A DNA stretch of 64,000 bases from a virus (IMGVR_UViG_3300046698_000515:1-64000); one strand, 5' to 3'. Counted from the first letter of the stretch, positions 38,337 through 46,610 are shown. Notes: a model not told the origin generated them from the letters alone. Numbers and translations: made by a program.

Positions 38337-38411
38337 GCTCTCAAAGTGTAATGGATTATGCACAACTGTCTACGGAACAGGAGGTTCTAGATTCGAATTC
38401 TGGTGGGAGCA
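38337..38411 (+). tRNA. tRNA-Arg(ACG)
   Basis: Acceptor GCTCTCA/TGGGAGC, D stem GTG/CAC with GG, anticodon helix CTGT/ACAG with loop CTACGGA, T arm CTAGA-TTCGAAT-TCTGG. Confidence 0.85.
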
Positions 38412-38419
38412 CACTTTAA

Positions 38420-38497
38420 GCTAGTGGATCGAGTAAGTAAACGAACCCGTCTGCAAAACGGTAAAAATAGTGGGAGCATTACCCACCTCTAGCTCCA
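38420..38497 (+). tRNA. tRNA-Cys(GCA)
   Basis: Acceptor GCTAGTG/CTCTAGC, anticodon helix CCGT/ACGG with loop CTGCAAA, T arm GTGGG-AGCATTA-CCCAC, discriminator T (the Cys identity base), CCA encoded. Confidence 0.85.
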
Positions 38498-38507
38498 ATT
38501 TTTCTTC

Positions 38508-38536
38508 TTGCAATCAATCAAAAATTAGTTTATATT
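38508..38536 (+). promoter_or_regulatory. sigma70-type promoter
   Basis: TTGCAA at 38508-38513, 17-bp spacer, TATATT at 38531-38536, before ATG 38546. Confidence 0.65.
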
Positions 38537-38545
38537 TAAAATAAT

Positions 38546-38673
38546 ATGAAAGCAGTAATTCAACAAAAAATTGAAGAATTAGTAACAATAGTTAGAGATC
38601 AATCACCTATGAAGTAGAAATGGGATTACCAAATGCATGTGATTGCAAGGATTATTTATGTACACAGAAATAA
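38546..38673 (+). pseudogene. small protein, apparent frameshift
   Basis: ATG 38546 gives MKAVIQQKIEELVTIVRDQS then a stop at 38615. A -1 shift near 38603-38608 continues as YEVEMGLPNACDCKDYLCTQK to a stop at 38671-38673. The two parts read as one ~42-residue protein ending in a CDCKDYLC cluster. A one-base indel is the simplest reading. Confidence 0.5.
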
Positions 38674-38879
38674 ATTTTAAAACTAAAAAACAACTTAAAG
38701 AAGCAGTTATACAAGGAGAAGAAATTCGTGTATATCAACCTAATGATGTATTTGATAGTCCTCAAGCAAAATCAAATTATTCTGGCCGTGCAGCTGTTGA
38801 AGGTCCTCATTATCCTGAAGCACATCGTTGGTATGCTTCAGTTGAAATTAAAAATGGATTAGTTGTCAAAGTAAAGTAG
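38658..38879 (+). CDS. small hypothetical protein
   Basis: 73 residues from ATG 38658 (MYTEINFKTKKQLKEAV...). Overlaps the end of the shifted upstream frame. Unknown. Confidence 0.6.
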   Translation: MYTEINFKTKKQLKEAVIQGEEIRVYQPNDVFDSPQAKSNYSGRAAVEGPHYPEAHRWYASVEIKNGLVVKVK

Positions 38880-38937
38880 AAAATTTCTCAAGACAACCGA
38901 TTGATTTTCTTTCAGAAGACTCAATAATATCATTACT

Positions 38938-39501
38938 ATGAAATTCAAAATCTTAGGTATATTATCGGCTGCAGTGCTTATCATAGCACTTGCAGGTCTC
39001 ACTACAAGTACTACAGGTTGCAAAACAATTACAAACCTTATAGGTACAAACACAACTCAGATTCAATCTGATGTAATGTCGGCAGCTACACAAGCTACAA
39101 CTTATGCTCTTAACCAAGATGCAAAATCACGTATTTATTTTGTTGCAGCGACTGATGTATTGGGTTCGTTTGTAAATTCAACAAATTCAAACCCAGCAAG
39201 TATTGCGGCTGCTCTAGCTGCATTACCTATTAGTCAATTGCAATCACCTGAAGCTCAATTAGCAATTACTGCAATTTTAGGAGTATATGATATAACATAT
39301 GCATCTTATGTACAGAATGCAGTTGATCAAAATGGTATGGCTAATGCTGTACTAAATGGATTAGTCCAAGGTATAAATGCTGGTTTAGCAGCAGTTCCAG
39401 CTCCTGTTGCATCTGCAAGCACAATTGCAAGTTTAACCAATTTAAAATCACCATACATGATTATTAAACCTGGTTTAGTTCCTCAACAAAAGAAGAAGTA
39501 A
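38938..39501 (+). CDS. lipoprotein, Ala-rich
   Basis: 187 residues. Signal peptide (ILGILSAAVLIIALAGL) and lipobox STTGC at residue ~28. The mature part is Ala/Leu/Ser-rich and helical. Surface-anchored phage lipoproteins often act in superinfection exclusion; there is no direct proof here. Followed by a strong terminator. Confidence 0.75.
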   Translation: MKFKILGILSAAVLIIALAGLTTSTTGCKTITNLIGTNTTQIQSDVMSAATQATTYALNQDAKSRIYFVAATDVLGSFVNSTNSNPASIAAALAALPISQLQSPEAQLAITAILGVYDITYASYVQNAVDQNGMANAVLNGLVQGINAGLAAVPAPVASASTIASLTNLKSPYMIIKPGLVPQQKKK

Positions 39502-39519
39502 ATTATTTTAAAAATCAAT

Positions 39520-39549
39520 AGCCTATGGTGAAAGCCATAGGCTTTTTTT
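39520..39549 (+). terminator. strong intrinsic terminator
   Basis: AGCCTATGG (39520-39528) pairs with CCATAGGCT (39535-39543), then T7. Confidence 0.85.
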
Positions 39550-39624
39550 GTGCTAGTATTAGTGCCCTCTCCTAAAGGGTAAACGTATAAATTGGATAAT
39601 GTAGGTTCGAGCCCTAGCACACCA
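39550..39624 (+). tRNA. tRNA-like, possible Arg(CCT), degenerate
   Basis: GTGCTAG/CTAGCAC ends and encoded CCA. A helix GCCCT/AGGGT holds loop CTCCTAA (CCT, Arg), but it follows the acceptor without room for a D arm. T-like loop TTCGAGC overlaps the acceptor pairing. Possibly a deleted or rearranged tRNA. Confidence 0.4.
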
Positions 39625-39632
39625 TTCTAAAT

Positions 39633-39706
39633 AGCCTAATGGCGCAAAACGGTAACGCAACTCGCTCTGAACGAGAAGATTAAAGGTTCGAATCCTTTTT
39701 AGGCTG
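39633..39706 (+). tRNA. tRNA-Gln(CTG)
   Basis: Acceptor AGCCTAA/TTAGGCT, D arm with GG, anticodon helix CTCG/CGAG with loop CTCTGAA, T arm AAAGG-TTCGAAT-CCTTT. Confidence 0.85.
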
Positions 39707-39844
39707 CACATTTTCATATCCATGTAATGGTACTTCTCGTCCCTTCATATAATCTCTTCTAGAAAGCTTCAACCATTCTTCATACCATTTCTCTTCCCAA
39801 AATTTCTTAGCACTAAAATCAAATTCTAACTGTTGGCTGTGCAT
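39680..39844 (-). CDS. small late protein, antisense into tRNA-Gln
   Basis: 54 residues on the minus strand (MHSQQLEFDFSAKKFWEEK...). ATAAATA (39850-39856) is six bases upstream. The last nine codons are antisense to the T arm of tRNA-Gln(CTG). Trp/Lys/Glu-rich; unknown function. Confidence 0.55.
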   Translation of the reverse strand: MHSQQLEFDFSAKKFWEEKWYEEWLKLSRRDYMKGREVPLHGYENVQPKKDSNL

Positions 39845-39849
39845 GTAGA

Positions 39850-39856
39850 TATTTAT
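39850..39856 (-). promoter_or_regulatory. T4-type late promoter
   Basis: ATAAATA on the minus strand before the 39844 gene. Confidence 0.5.
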
Positions 39857-39891
39857 TGATTTTTATCTATTCACCTATTATATTTAATATA

Positions 39892-40125
39892 ATGAGTAAA
39901 ACAAATGCTGGAAAAGGTGATAAACCAAGAAATTGTTTTTCAAAAGAATGGTATAAGAACTATGATTTAATTTTTCCAAAAACTAGTGGAAGAATAATAG
40001 CAGAAAAAATAAGAAAAGAATGTAACAGTTTATCTAACAAGGAAAGAAAAGAATTACTTAAAGAAGGATTAAAATTAATTAATAGAGGTTTTAAAGGAGT
40101 TAGAAAACAAGTTCAAAAAATTTAA
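39892..40125 (+). CDS. small conserved phage protein (GKGDKPRN family)
   Basis: 77 residues from ATG 39892; the upstream ATG is in a hydrophobic out-of-family extension. NAGKGDKPRNCFSKEWYKNY matches a common small phage family of unknown function. Confidence 0.7.
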   Translation: MSKTNAGKGDKPRNCFSKEWYKNYDLIFPKTSGRIIAEKIRKECNSLSNKERKELLKEGLKLINRGFKGVRKQVQKI

Positions 40126-40349
40126 AACAACTATTTTACCTTTCTGATGATGTTTATACCTATGCCGAGTATAATTATGATATCGTAACAAAGGGCGATA
40201 ATGGAAGCCGATGGTCTTTTGGCTTCGGTTTTGAGTTCTAAACAAGCAATAAACATATAGTTTCTTAAGAACTACTCTATGCGCTCTGCGTTTAGAGTAG
40301 TTCTTGTTTAAGAAGATATTAATACAAAAACAAGCGGTTATAGAATGAT
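40126..40349 (+). other. spacer with hairpins
   Basis: A GAAGCC/GGCTTC hairpin with a T-run near 40204-40230 may terminate transcription. A longer hairpin at 40262-40314 pairs AAGAACTACTCTA with TAGAGTAGTTCTT and is flanked by TTCTTAA/TTAAGAA. Confidence 0.5.
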
Positions 40350-40628
40350 ATGAAGAAAAATGTTGACTATAATTTATTAGTACAAGCTGAACGTATTAGA
40401 TATCAGTCAGATTTTTCTTCTGCTCATTGGTTACATCAAGTCATATCAGATTATGAGCGAGGTATTGAAGTTAAAATACGACGCGAAGCATTTGAAAGTG
40501 TTCTTCGAACAGCAATTAATTTAGGTTGTAAAGCAGCGATAAAACTTGCAAATACATTTCCAGTATATGCAGGATTTCCACAATATTTAAAACTATCAAA
40601 TCAAGGCTGGAAAAAACTGCTCAAATGA
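40350..40628 (+). CDS. hypothetical protein
   Basis: 92 residues, helical and basic (LLVQAERIRYQSDFSSAHWL). Unknown. Confidence 0.65.
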   Translation: MKKNVDYNLLVQAERIRYQSDFSSAHWLHQVISDYERGIEVKIRREAFESVLRTAINLGCKAAIKLANTFPVYAGFPQYLKLSNQGWKKLLK

Positions 40629-40693
40629 TCTTGAATGATTTTGACAAACACACACTGAATCGTTTTCGATATGCACGAGAAGGTGATTAATTT

Positions 40694-40949
40694 AACAAAT
40701 AAAATAAGTGATTCTTCGCTGTAGAAATATAGAGGAAGCTATGACTGCACAGCAGATGTTTGGGAGACGTAAGTCGTTAATACCACAAATTAGCAGCAAT
40801 CCTAAGAAGTCTGAGTGTAGTGTTGCACGTTTGAGGACAAAGTTGGAGCAGCAATTCATAAAGAGTTGCCTATCGTGAGATAGAGATAAATGAAGAATAC
40901 TTGAAGAAATTCAAGAACAGAATCATAGCTATAGCTTATTTTATTTGTT
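40694..40949 (+). ncRNA. rnpB: RNase P RNA, diverged, phage-encoded
   Basis: About 256 nt. The ends pair perfectly as P1: AACAAATAAAATAAG (40694-40708) with CTTATTTTATTTGTT (40935-40949). GAGGAAGCTATGACTGCACA (40732-) matches conserved region I, and AACAGAATCATAGCTATAGC then TTAT (40916-40938) matches conserved region V. The two pair as P4 (AGCTATGA/TCATAGCT). Between them, TGCACGTTTGAGGACAAAG and TTGGAGCAGCAATTCATAAA resemble the GGAGCAAGGCCAAA part, and GATAAATGAAGAATACTTG the TAGATGAATGACTG part of bacterial RNase P RNA. It is shorter than typical bacterial RNAs (350-400 nt). It would process tRNA 5' ends with a host or phage protein. Confidence 0.8.
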
Positions 40950-40983
40950 GTTAGACAAAAAATAAAAATACCTTGTTCTTTTA

Positions 40984-41011
40984 TTGAGTTTTTTAAAATT
41001 TAATATATAAT
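40984..41011 (+). promoter_or_regulatory. sigma70-type promoter
   Basis: TTGAGT at 40984-40989, 16-bp spacer, TATAAT at 41006-41011. If used, transcription starts beyond ATG 41010, so the ATG at 41025 or 41160 region may be the real start of the next gene. Confidence 0.5.
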
Positions 41012-41258
41012 GATCTTTAATAATATGATAAATCGAAATGATAAATTAGCTAATCAACCTTATAATATAAACATCTTAAAAGCAACAATTCACTGGTTGT
41101 ATGAACAAGTTAAACATACTGAAAAAGCGTTGAAAATAACACAAAGACAAAATAATACTAGAGGAACTAATTTTAATTTAAAACGGATGAATGAGCTTGC
41201 TAATCGGATACTTCATACTGATCATGAAATGGTAGAGCACGGACTCATTTGTGCATAA
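41010..41258 (+). CDS. small hypothetical protein
   Basis: 82 residues. ATG 41010 overlaps a -10 box, so ATG 41025 (MINRNDKLANQPYNINI...) is the more likely start. Helical. Unknown. Confidence 0.6.
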   Translation: MIFNNMINRNDKLANQPYNINILKATIHWLYEQVKHTEKALKITQRQNNTRGTNFNLKRMNELANRILHTDHEMVEHGLICA

Positions 41259-41263
41259 TTAAA

Positions 41264-41977
41264 ATGCAACATGTAACCAATATTTTACGGCAGAGAATTA
41301 CTCTAAATGTTAATTCTAATTGGCGTCCTCTTGGTTATATGATGGTACGAAGTGCATTTACTGCACTTAATGGTGGTGCTGATACATTTGGTGTAACAGG
41401 ACAACCACCTGCTAGAGCATTCATTATTGATTATGGTAAAGATGAAGAAGGGTTTTATGATTTCGATCAATTAATTGAATGTCGTCCTATTGATTGGAGC
41501 GAATGGATAAAACAACCTATTCGGGGACATGATTCTGTAGTACATACTTCAAAACTTGAAATTAGGGTACCTACAGTTATTATGTCAGTAAACATGAATG
41601 AAGATCCAGTTATTAAAAAAGGTCGGCCTACAAATCGAGATATTTTAATACGTGATGGATATGTATGTCAATATACTAATAAAAAATATCCTCCATCTCA
41701 ATTAACTGTTGATCATGTTATTTCAAAAGATGAATGGAGACGTAGAGGACTTCCAGGAAGTCCTGATACATGGGAAAATATGGTTGCTTGTTATAAGCCT
41801 TTAAATCATGAAAAAAGTAATAAAACTTTAGCAGAGATGGGATTAAAATTAATTCGTAAACCAAAAGCTCCTCCGGCTGTTAGATTGTCTGAACTTATCC
41901 GTGAGATAAGACACCAGGATTGGAAACATTTCTTTGAAAAATATCAAGATATGAAAGTTAATATTGGTAATGAATAA
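41264..41977 (+). CDS. HNH endonuclease family protein
   Basis: 237 residues from ATG 41264. C-terminal McrA-type HNH: RDGYVCQYTNKKYPPSQLTV then DHVISKDEWRRRG and NMVACYKPLNHEKSNKT (~residues 130-190). The N-terminal 120 residues (NSNWRPLGYMMVRSAFTAL) are typical of a phage HNH family, not homing elements alone. May be structural-gene associated or a mobile element. Confidence 0.8.
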   Translation: MQHVTNILRQRITLNVNSNWRPLGYMMVRSAFTALNGGADTFGVTGQPPARAFIIDYGKDEEGFYDFDQLIECRPIDWSEWIKQPIRGHDSVVHTSKLEIRVPTVIMSVNMNEDPVIKKGRPTNRDILIRDGYVCQYTNKKYPPSQLTVDHVISKDEWRRRGLPGSPDTWENMVACYKPLNHEKSNKTLAEMGLKLIRKPKAPPAVRLSELIREIRHQDWKHFFEKYQDMKVNIGNE

Positions 41978-41996
41978 ATGTTGACTACTTAAAATT

Positions 41997-42281
41997 ATGA
42001 AAACAATAAAATACAAAGTTGGAAAGAAAGAAGATATCGGTGGTATTCCCTGTGGATCTATTATATTGAATGCTGTGATGGTATTTGGAGATGAATATGA
42101 AGCTTTGATATATTTACCAAAAAAAGTAAAATATGAATTTGATGGAGAACAGAATTTTGAGGTAGGATGTAGTTCTTTAAGTTTCGCTCTTTTCGATCCT
42201 TTTAGTAAAGCTTGGATAAGACTCAAAGAAGATTATTTAAACATAACTTTAAAAAAGTATGAACCACGAAAAGGAAAATAA
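41997..42281 (+). CDS. hypothetical protein
   Basis: 94 residues, beta-rich (KKEDIGGIPCGSIILNAVMV). Unknown. Confidence 0.65.
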   Translation: MKTIKYKVGKKEDIGGIPCGSIILNAVMVFGDEYEALIYLPKKVKYEFDGEQNFEVGCSSLSFALFDPFSKAWIRLKEDYLNITLKKYEPRKGK

Positions 42282-42290
42282 CTTGTTAAT

Positions 42291-42581
42291 ATGATTGCAT
42301 ATATAATACCTTCTTACTGTCTTTTAATTATAACAATTGTTTTAATTTTATTGTTACATTATTTTAGACAGCCTGGTAAAGGTGGAATAATAGGCCATAA
42401 AATTAGATGCTCTGATTATCATGCATGGGATGATGCAGTTGCTTATAGGAAAAGAGAACTTCAAGAATTATTAAATGCAAAACCAAATACTAGAGGGATA
42501 AAATTTCAAGAATGGTTACATAATTATAATACTTTAAAACGTGAACTTGTAGAAATAATAGCATTAGAGCCAAAAATATGA
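42291..42581 (+). CDS. membrane-anchored hypothetical protein
   Basis: 96 residues. One N-terminal membrane helix (YIIPSYCLLIITIVLILLLH) and a charged cytoplasmic helical domain. Coupled to the next gene by ATGA. Confidence 0.65.
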   Translation: MIAYIIPSYCLLIITIVLILLLHYFRQPGKGGIIGHKIRCSDYHAWDDAVAYRKRELQELLNAKPNTRGIKFQEWLHNYNTLKRELVEIIALEPKI

Positions 42582-43465
42582 GCTTACATAAGTCTTCTAA
42601 AAAAATAAAATATTTTTGTAATATTTGTAAAAAACCTTTCTTTTTAAAGAAAAAAATTAGTCATATTCCAAAATGTCAAAAATGTCTAAAAAAATATGCA
42701 ATTGAACGGTATAAAAAAGCGCAATATCATAGATTACCCAGATATAAAGAAAAATTTTTTGGTTATAGATTAAAGCATTCTTATAATATAACAAAAACAG
42801 ATTATGATCAAAAATTGCAACAGCAAAACGGCGTTTGTTGTATTTGTAAAAAACCTGATCCACGTACTCGCTTATCTGTAGATCATGATCATCAAACAAA
42901 TGAAATTAGAGGATTATTATGTCATAGTTGTAATCGTGTATTAGGTGTATTAAAGGATGATGTAAATCTATTTCGGTCTTGCTGGTCATATTTAATGCAA
43001 TTTACTCCAAGAAGAAGTTGGGATGATTATTTTTTAGATATTGCTGAATTAGTTGCATTACGTTCAAAAGATCCATCTACAAAAGTAGGTGCTGTAATTG
43101 TAAGAGATAAAATTATATGTTCTACTGGATATAATGGATTTCCTCGTAAAGTAAATGATAATATTCAAACTCGGTATAATAAACCAGAAAAATATTTATG
43201 GACAATTCATGCAGAAGAAAACGCAATTTTTAATGCTGCAAGAGCAGGTAATAAGATAGAAGATGCAGTATTATATGTTACTCCTTTATCACCTTGTTCA
43301 TCTTGTGCACTTTCTATATCTCAAGCAGGTATTAAAGAAGTAGTATATAGAAAAAATAAAGTTACACCACAATTTGAAGAAAGTTGTCAAAAAGCTTTTG
43401 AAATTTTTAATGCTTGTAAAGTACTTGTTAGACCATCAGAATTAGATGACATTAGGGATCAATAG
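42578..43465 (+). CDS. endonuclease VII-dCMP deaminase fusion
   Basis: 295 residues with two domains in one frame. Residues ~1-145: zinc-ribbon part (CNICKKPF, CQKC) and a recombination endonuclease VII HNH core (CCICKKPDPRTRLSVDHDHQ, GLLCHSCNRVLGVLKDD). Residues ~147-290: deoxycytidylate deaminase, with the zinc motifs HAEENAIFNAARAG and PCSSCALSISQAG. Deaminase makes dUMP for dTTP synthesis. EndoVII-type proteins cut branched DNA in T4 (gp49) or act as mobile endonucleases. Fusion of the two suggests in-frame invasion of the deaminase gene by a mobile EndoVII gene. Confidence 0.9.
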   Translation: MSLHKSSKKIKYFCNICKKPFFLKKKISHIPKCQKCLKKYAIERYKKAQYHRLPRYKEKFFGYRLKHSYNITKTDYDQKLQQQNGVCCICKKPDPRTRLSVDHDHQTNEIRGLLCHSCNRVLGVLKDDVNLFRSCWSYLMQFTPRRSWDDYFLDIAELVALRSKDPSTKVGAVIVRDKIICSTGYNGFPRKVNDNIQTRYNKPEKYLWTIHAEENAIFNAARAGNKIEDAVLYVTPLSPCSSCALSISQAGIKEVVYRKNKVTPQFEESCQKAFEIFNACKVLVRPSELDDIRDQ

Positions 43466-45797
43466 CAACCTTCTTAGAATTAACAACTGGAAAAGCAGGC
43501 ATGCGTGTTAATTTACTTGTATTTTGTCCAACTTTTCGAGTACCATCTGCAGTTTTAGTTAATGTCAAAGGAAGATTAACAAATTCATGTGAGTGAGGTA
43601 TAAACTCAACTTTAACAGGAGCAATAGCAATAACTCTATGATCATCTACTGTTCTAAGTTTTATATGTATCTCTTCAGGGGTAACCCAACCTCGCAATTT
43701 TGTTGTTTCAGTTTCTTGAACTTCTACTGGTGCAGTAATATGTTGAATAGTTAATTCTCCTTCAACATGTAAAGAACCTCCAATAACAACATTTTGAGTA
43801 ACACCAAAATTCCCGTCAACTAGTACTTGTCCATAATTTTTATGACGTAAAACTATTGATTCACTAGTAAGAGTCAAACGTTTATCTCCTACAATATTAA
43901 CTTCATTTTCACTCGCTATATTTACTTGCTCTCCTGCAATATTGATAATTGTCCCACCAAGTTCTACTACACCATAAGATTTAATACTTACACCACCAGC
44001 ACCCACCAAAACATTAAAACGATTACAAACATTTAAATTATAACTTCCACCTGGTAAATCATCAACATGTACCAATTCAATTAATGGTGATGCTTTTTGA
44101 TTAGTTATTACTCCTTTAGGAAGTACTACCACTTCTGATTTATTAATTTTTCCAATTTCATCAATCCTAATACTTGGAAAATCATTCATTAGTAGACCAA
44201 TATTTTCAATTTTATGTTTTGTTATTTGTATTATTTCACTACCACCTAAACCTAATTGTTTTTCAATTTCAGCTAATTGTGAAATTTTATCTGTTAGAGC
44301 ACCAGAAATTAATGTATCTTTATCCTGATTATCAAATGTACCACCTTGGCTTGAGGGACTTATACCACTACCTCCGCAACAGGGACAATTTCCTCCATTT
44401 AAAAAATTTGAAGGGCTTGCCGCCGGTTGGATTAATTGAGGTGTATTACCTCTAAATCGAGGAACTACACCTAGAAAAAGACTGGGTGTATTTATACCTG
44501 TAAAAATACTGCTTAATAATCCAGAAGGAAGTTCTGATAAAACACTATTAGTGTTCCAAATATTTTCTCGATTTGGATTTGAACAAACAGGACAAGAATT
44601 ATGTCCACCAATACCAGCTGGTTTCTTTTGTTGTCCTTGTGAAACCTTTTTAATATAAATTGAATCTTGAAAATATGCTGCTCTTTTTATTTCGAATAGT
44701 TGCTTTAATTCAGCTATTTGATCTACAATAGTTTTCCATTGAGTAAATGCATCACGATTTAAATTTCCTATCTTTTTATAAAAATCTCCTCGTATAATTT
44801 GTTCAAAATCTCTTCCAACGAATTCACTTCTAAATCCCTTTGTTGTTAAAAATTGATCTGCTAAAACTAACTTTTGATCATTAGCTGTTGCAAGTTGTAT
44901 AGTTGTTTGATTATTAAACTCTAAAAATGAACCACTATAGTGTGTTAATTTTAATAATTCTCTATTGTCAGTATTAACAATTTCAAATATACCACCTTTT
45001 TGACTAAAAACAAATTTATTTCGATATGTTTCACTATTATGATTATAGCTACTCATATCAGTTACTGTTTTATTTTCAGATGCACCAGGATAATCGATAC
45101 CTTCATCAGCTGTTATATCAAAAATACTTTTCCAATCTGTATCACCGAAAGATACTGCAAAATATACAGGAAACATAGGATCTCCTTCTCGAAAGAAAAT
45201 CCATACATGACTCCCTACATTGGGAATACTAAATGTACCTTTCGCACAATTACTGTAACTAGAAGGTAAATAACTATTACTATATTTGTTAATTCGATTG
45301 CTTGAAGCTGAAAGACTTGAACAAAAGGCATCAGCAATTTGTAGTGGTTGTATTTCATATTTACGTGCAGGTTTTTCTCCAATACCATCCTTGTTTAAAT
45401 TATATTTTGATAATACTGAAGTAGGTTGTGTTGTTGTAAATTTATTACTATCTGATATAGATGCAGTATCACTAAAGGCATTATATCGTCCGCTTCCTGA
45501 TGCACCTACTAAAGGTGCTGCACAATCTGCCCAAGGAAGTATTTCTCTTAATTGATTTATAATGTTTGAAAGACTGGAATTTATATTTTTACCAAGAAAT
45601 TTAAATGAAATATCAGTCGTAGAATCAATCCAATTTTTATAAACACTAGGTGATATGTGTGGTACAAAAACTTTAATTCTGCCTTGTTTATCAGGATCAT
45701 TATTTTGTACTACAATACCTAAAAAATTTCCTAGGTATTTTTTCTTATAAGAACGAGCATTTGAACTAGGATCAGCATTACTATAACGATTATTCAT
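43452..45797 (-). CDS. baseplate hub/central spike protein, gp5-like
   Basis: 781 residues. YLGNFLGIVVQNNDPDKQGR then IKVFVPHISP, with LPWADCAAPLVGASG (~residues 23-105), is the OB-fold start of T4 gp5 homologues in large myoviruses. A second block (GSHVWIFFREGDPMFPVYFA, ~191-210) continues the fold. The C-terminal third is repetitive beta (GVISIK, NIVGDKRLTLTSESIVLRHK) as in the gp5 beta-helix spike. No lysozyme domain is evident. Two Cys pairs (CPVC and CPCCG) in the middle may bind metal. Confidence 0.85.
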   Translation of the reverse strand: MNNRYSNADPSSNARSYKKKYLGNFLGIVVQNNDPDKQGRIKVFVPHISPSVYKNWIDSTTDISFKFLGKNINSSLSNIINQLREILPWADCAAPLVGASGSGRYNAFSDTASISDSNKFTTTQPTSVLSKYNLNKDGIGEKPARKYEIQPLQIADAFCSSLSASSNRINKYSNSYLPSSYSNCAKGTFSIPNVGSHVWIFFREGDPMFPVYFAVSFGDTDWKSIFDITADEGIDYPGASENKTVTDMSSYNHNSETYRNKFVFSQKGGIFEIVNTDNRELLKLTHYSGSFLEFNNQTTIQLATANDQKLVLADQFLTTKGFRSEFVGRDFEQIIRGDFYKKIGNLNRDAFTQWKTIVDQIAELKQLFEIKRAAYFQDSIYIKKVSQGQQKKPAGIGGHNSCPVCSNPNRENIWNTNSVLSELPSGLLSSIFTGINTPSLFLGVVPRFRGNTPQLIQPAASPSNFLNGGNCPCCGGSGISPSSQGGTFDNQDKDTLISGALTDKISQLAEIEKQLGLGGSEIIQITKHKIENIGLLMNDFPSIRIDEIGKINKSEVVVLPKGVITNQKASPLIELVHVDDLPGGSYNLNVCNRFNVLVGAGGVSIKSYGVVELGGTIINIAGEQVNIASENEVNIVGDKRLTLTSESIVLRHKNYGQVLVDGNFGVTQNVVIGGSLHVEGELTIQHITAPVEVQETETTKLRGWVTPEEIHIKLRTVDDHRVIAIAPVKVEFIPHSHEFVNLPLTLTKTADGTRKVGQNTSKLTRMPAFPVVNSKKVAIDP

Positions 45798-45800
45798 ATT

Positions 45801-46535
45801 TTAAACTAAGCTTGACCATTTTAATGATTTAGGAGCTGGAGTAGCAATTATACTATTGCTTATATTGTCACTTACTTTACTTGCAGCACTTGTTGCAGCT
45901 TGAGTAATATAGTTAGGATTACTATTATAATTTCTAAGTGATGTAGGATTAGTATTGTTACAAACTTTTTGAATTTGTAATAATATTTCTTGCTTTAATA
46001 ATACAAATTGTTCTATTTGTATTTTTTGATAAAGAAAATTATTGACTTGATTTGTAATAGAATTAGCTGCATTTTCGAGAGTGTTTCCAACTAATGCTGA
46101 ACGGTTAAAAAAGTAATTGAAAAGAGCATTAGCAATAGGATTTTTTTGAGTAAGTGTTAACAATTTTTGATTTATACAATCTTGTGCTGCGTCAGAAACT
46201 TGGCCAACTAAAGTTGCAACAGCAGTTGATGCATATTTTGCTACTGTTGCAGGACCAGTAGGTGAGAATGTTTCTCCAAGATTAATTCCAGTCAAATTAC
46301 CGATAGTTGCATTTAATCCGCTTTTTGCTGGAGGAACAAATATTCCTTCAACATTTCCAATAGATAAACCACCAAAAATAGGTAAATTAGGCAAATTTTT
46401 TGCTGTTGTAATAGCAATAGATAATACAATGTTAGGTTGTTGTCCAATAGTGCGTATTTGACCTAAAGCACTGTTACTTTCTCTGTTAATAGAGGTATTA
46501 ATTGTTGAGAAAAATGATTGGTTGTCAAAAATCAC
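45801..46535 (-). CDS. late structural protein, probable baseplate component
   Basis: 244 residues from a GTG start (an out-of-frame ATG overlaps it). Ala/Asn/Ser-rich, low charge, typical of tail proteins. It precedes the gp5-like gene by 3 bp and has a late-type box (CTAAATA, 46541-46547) upstream. Function not recognised. Confidence 0.7.
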   Translation of the reverse strand: MIFDNQSFFSTINTSINRESNSALGQIRTIGQQPNIVLSIAITTAKNLPNLPIFGGLSIGNVEGIFVPPAKSGLNATIGNLTGINLGETFSPTGPATVAKYASTAVATLVGQVSDAAQDCINQKLLTLTQKNPIANALFNYFFNRSALVGNTLENAANSITNQVNNFLYQKIQIEQFVLLKQEILLQIQKVCNNTNPTSLRNYNSNPNYITQAATSAASKVSDNISNSIIATPAPKSLKWSSLV

Positions 46536-46540
46536 ATAAT

Positions 46541-46547
46541 TATTTAG
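46541..46547 (-). promoter_or_regulatory. late-type promoter
   Basis: CTAAATA followed by ATTAT on the minus strand, before the 46535 start; same ATAAATAATTA pattern with one change. Confidence 0.45.
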
Positions 46548-46572
46548 TATATAAAATTAAAGTGGCAATGTA

Positions 46573-46600
46573 TTGATTCTGTTATTTTTACTAATATTAT
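46573..46600 (+). promoter_or_regulatory. sigma70-type promoter
   Basis: TTGATT at 46573-46578, 16-bp spacer, TATTAT at 46595-46600. Drives the base-modification cassette. Confidence 0.65.
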
Positions 46601-46610
46601 ATTCAAAATT

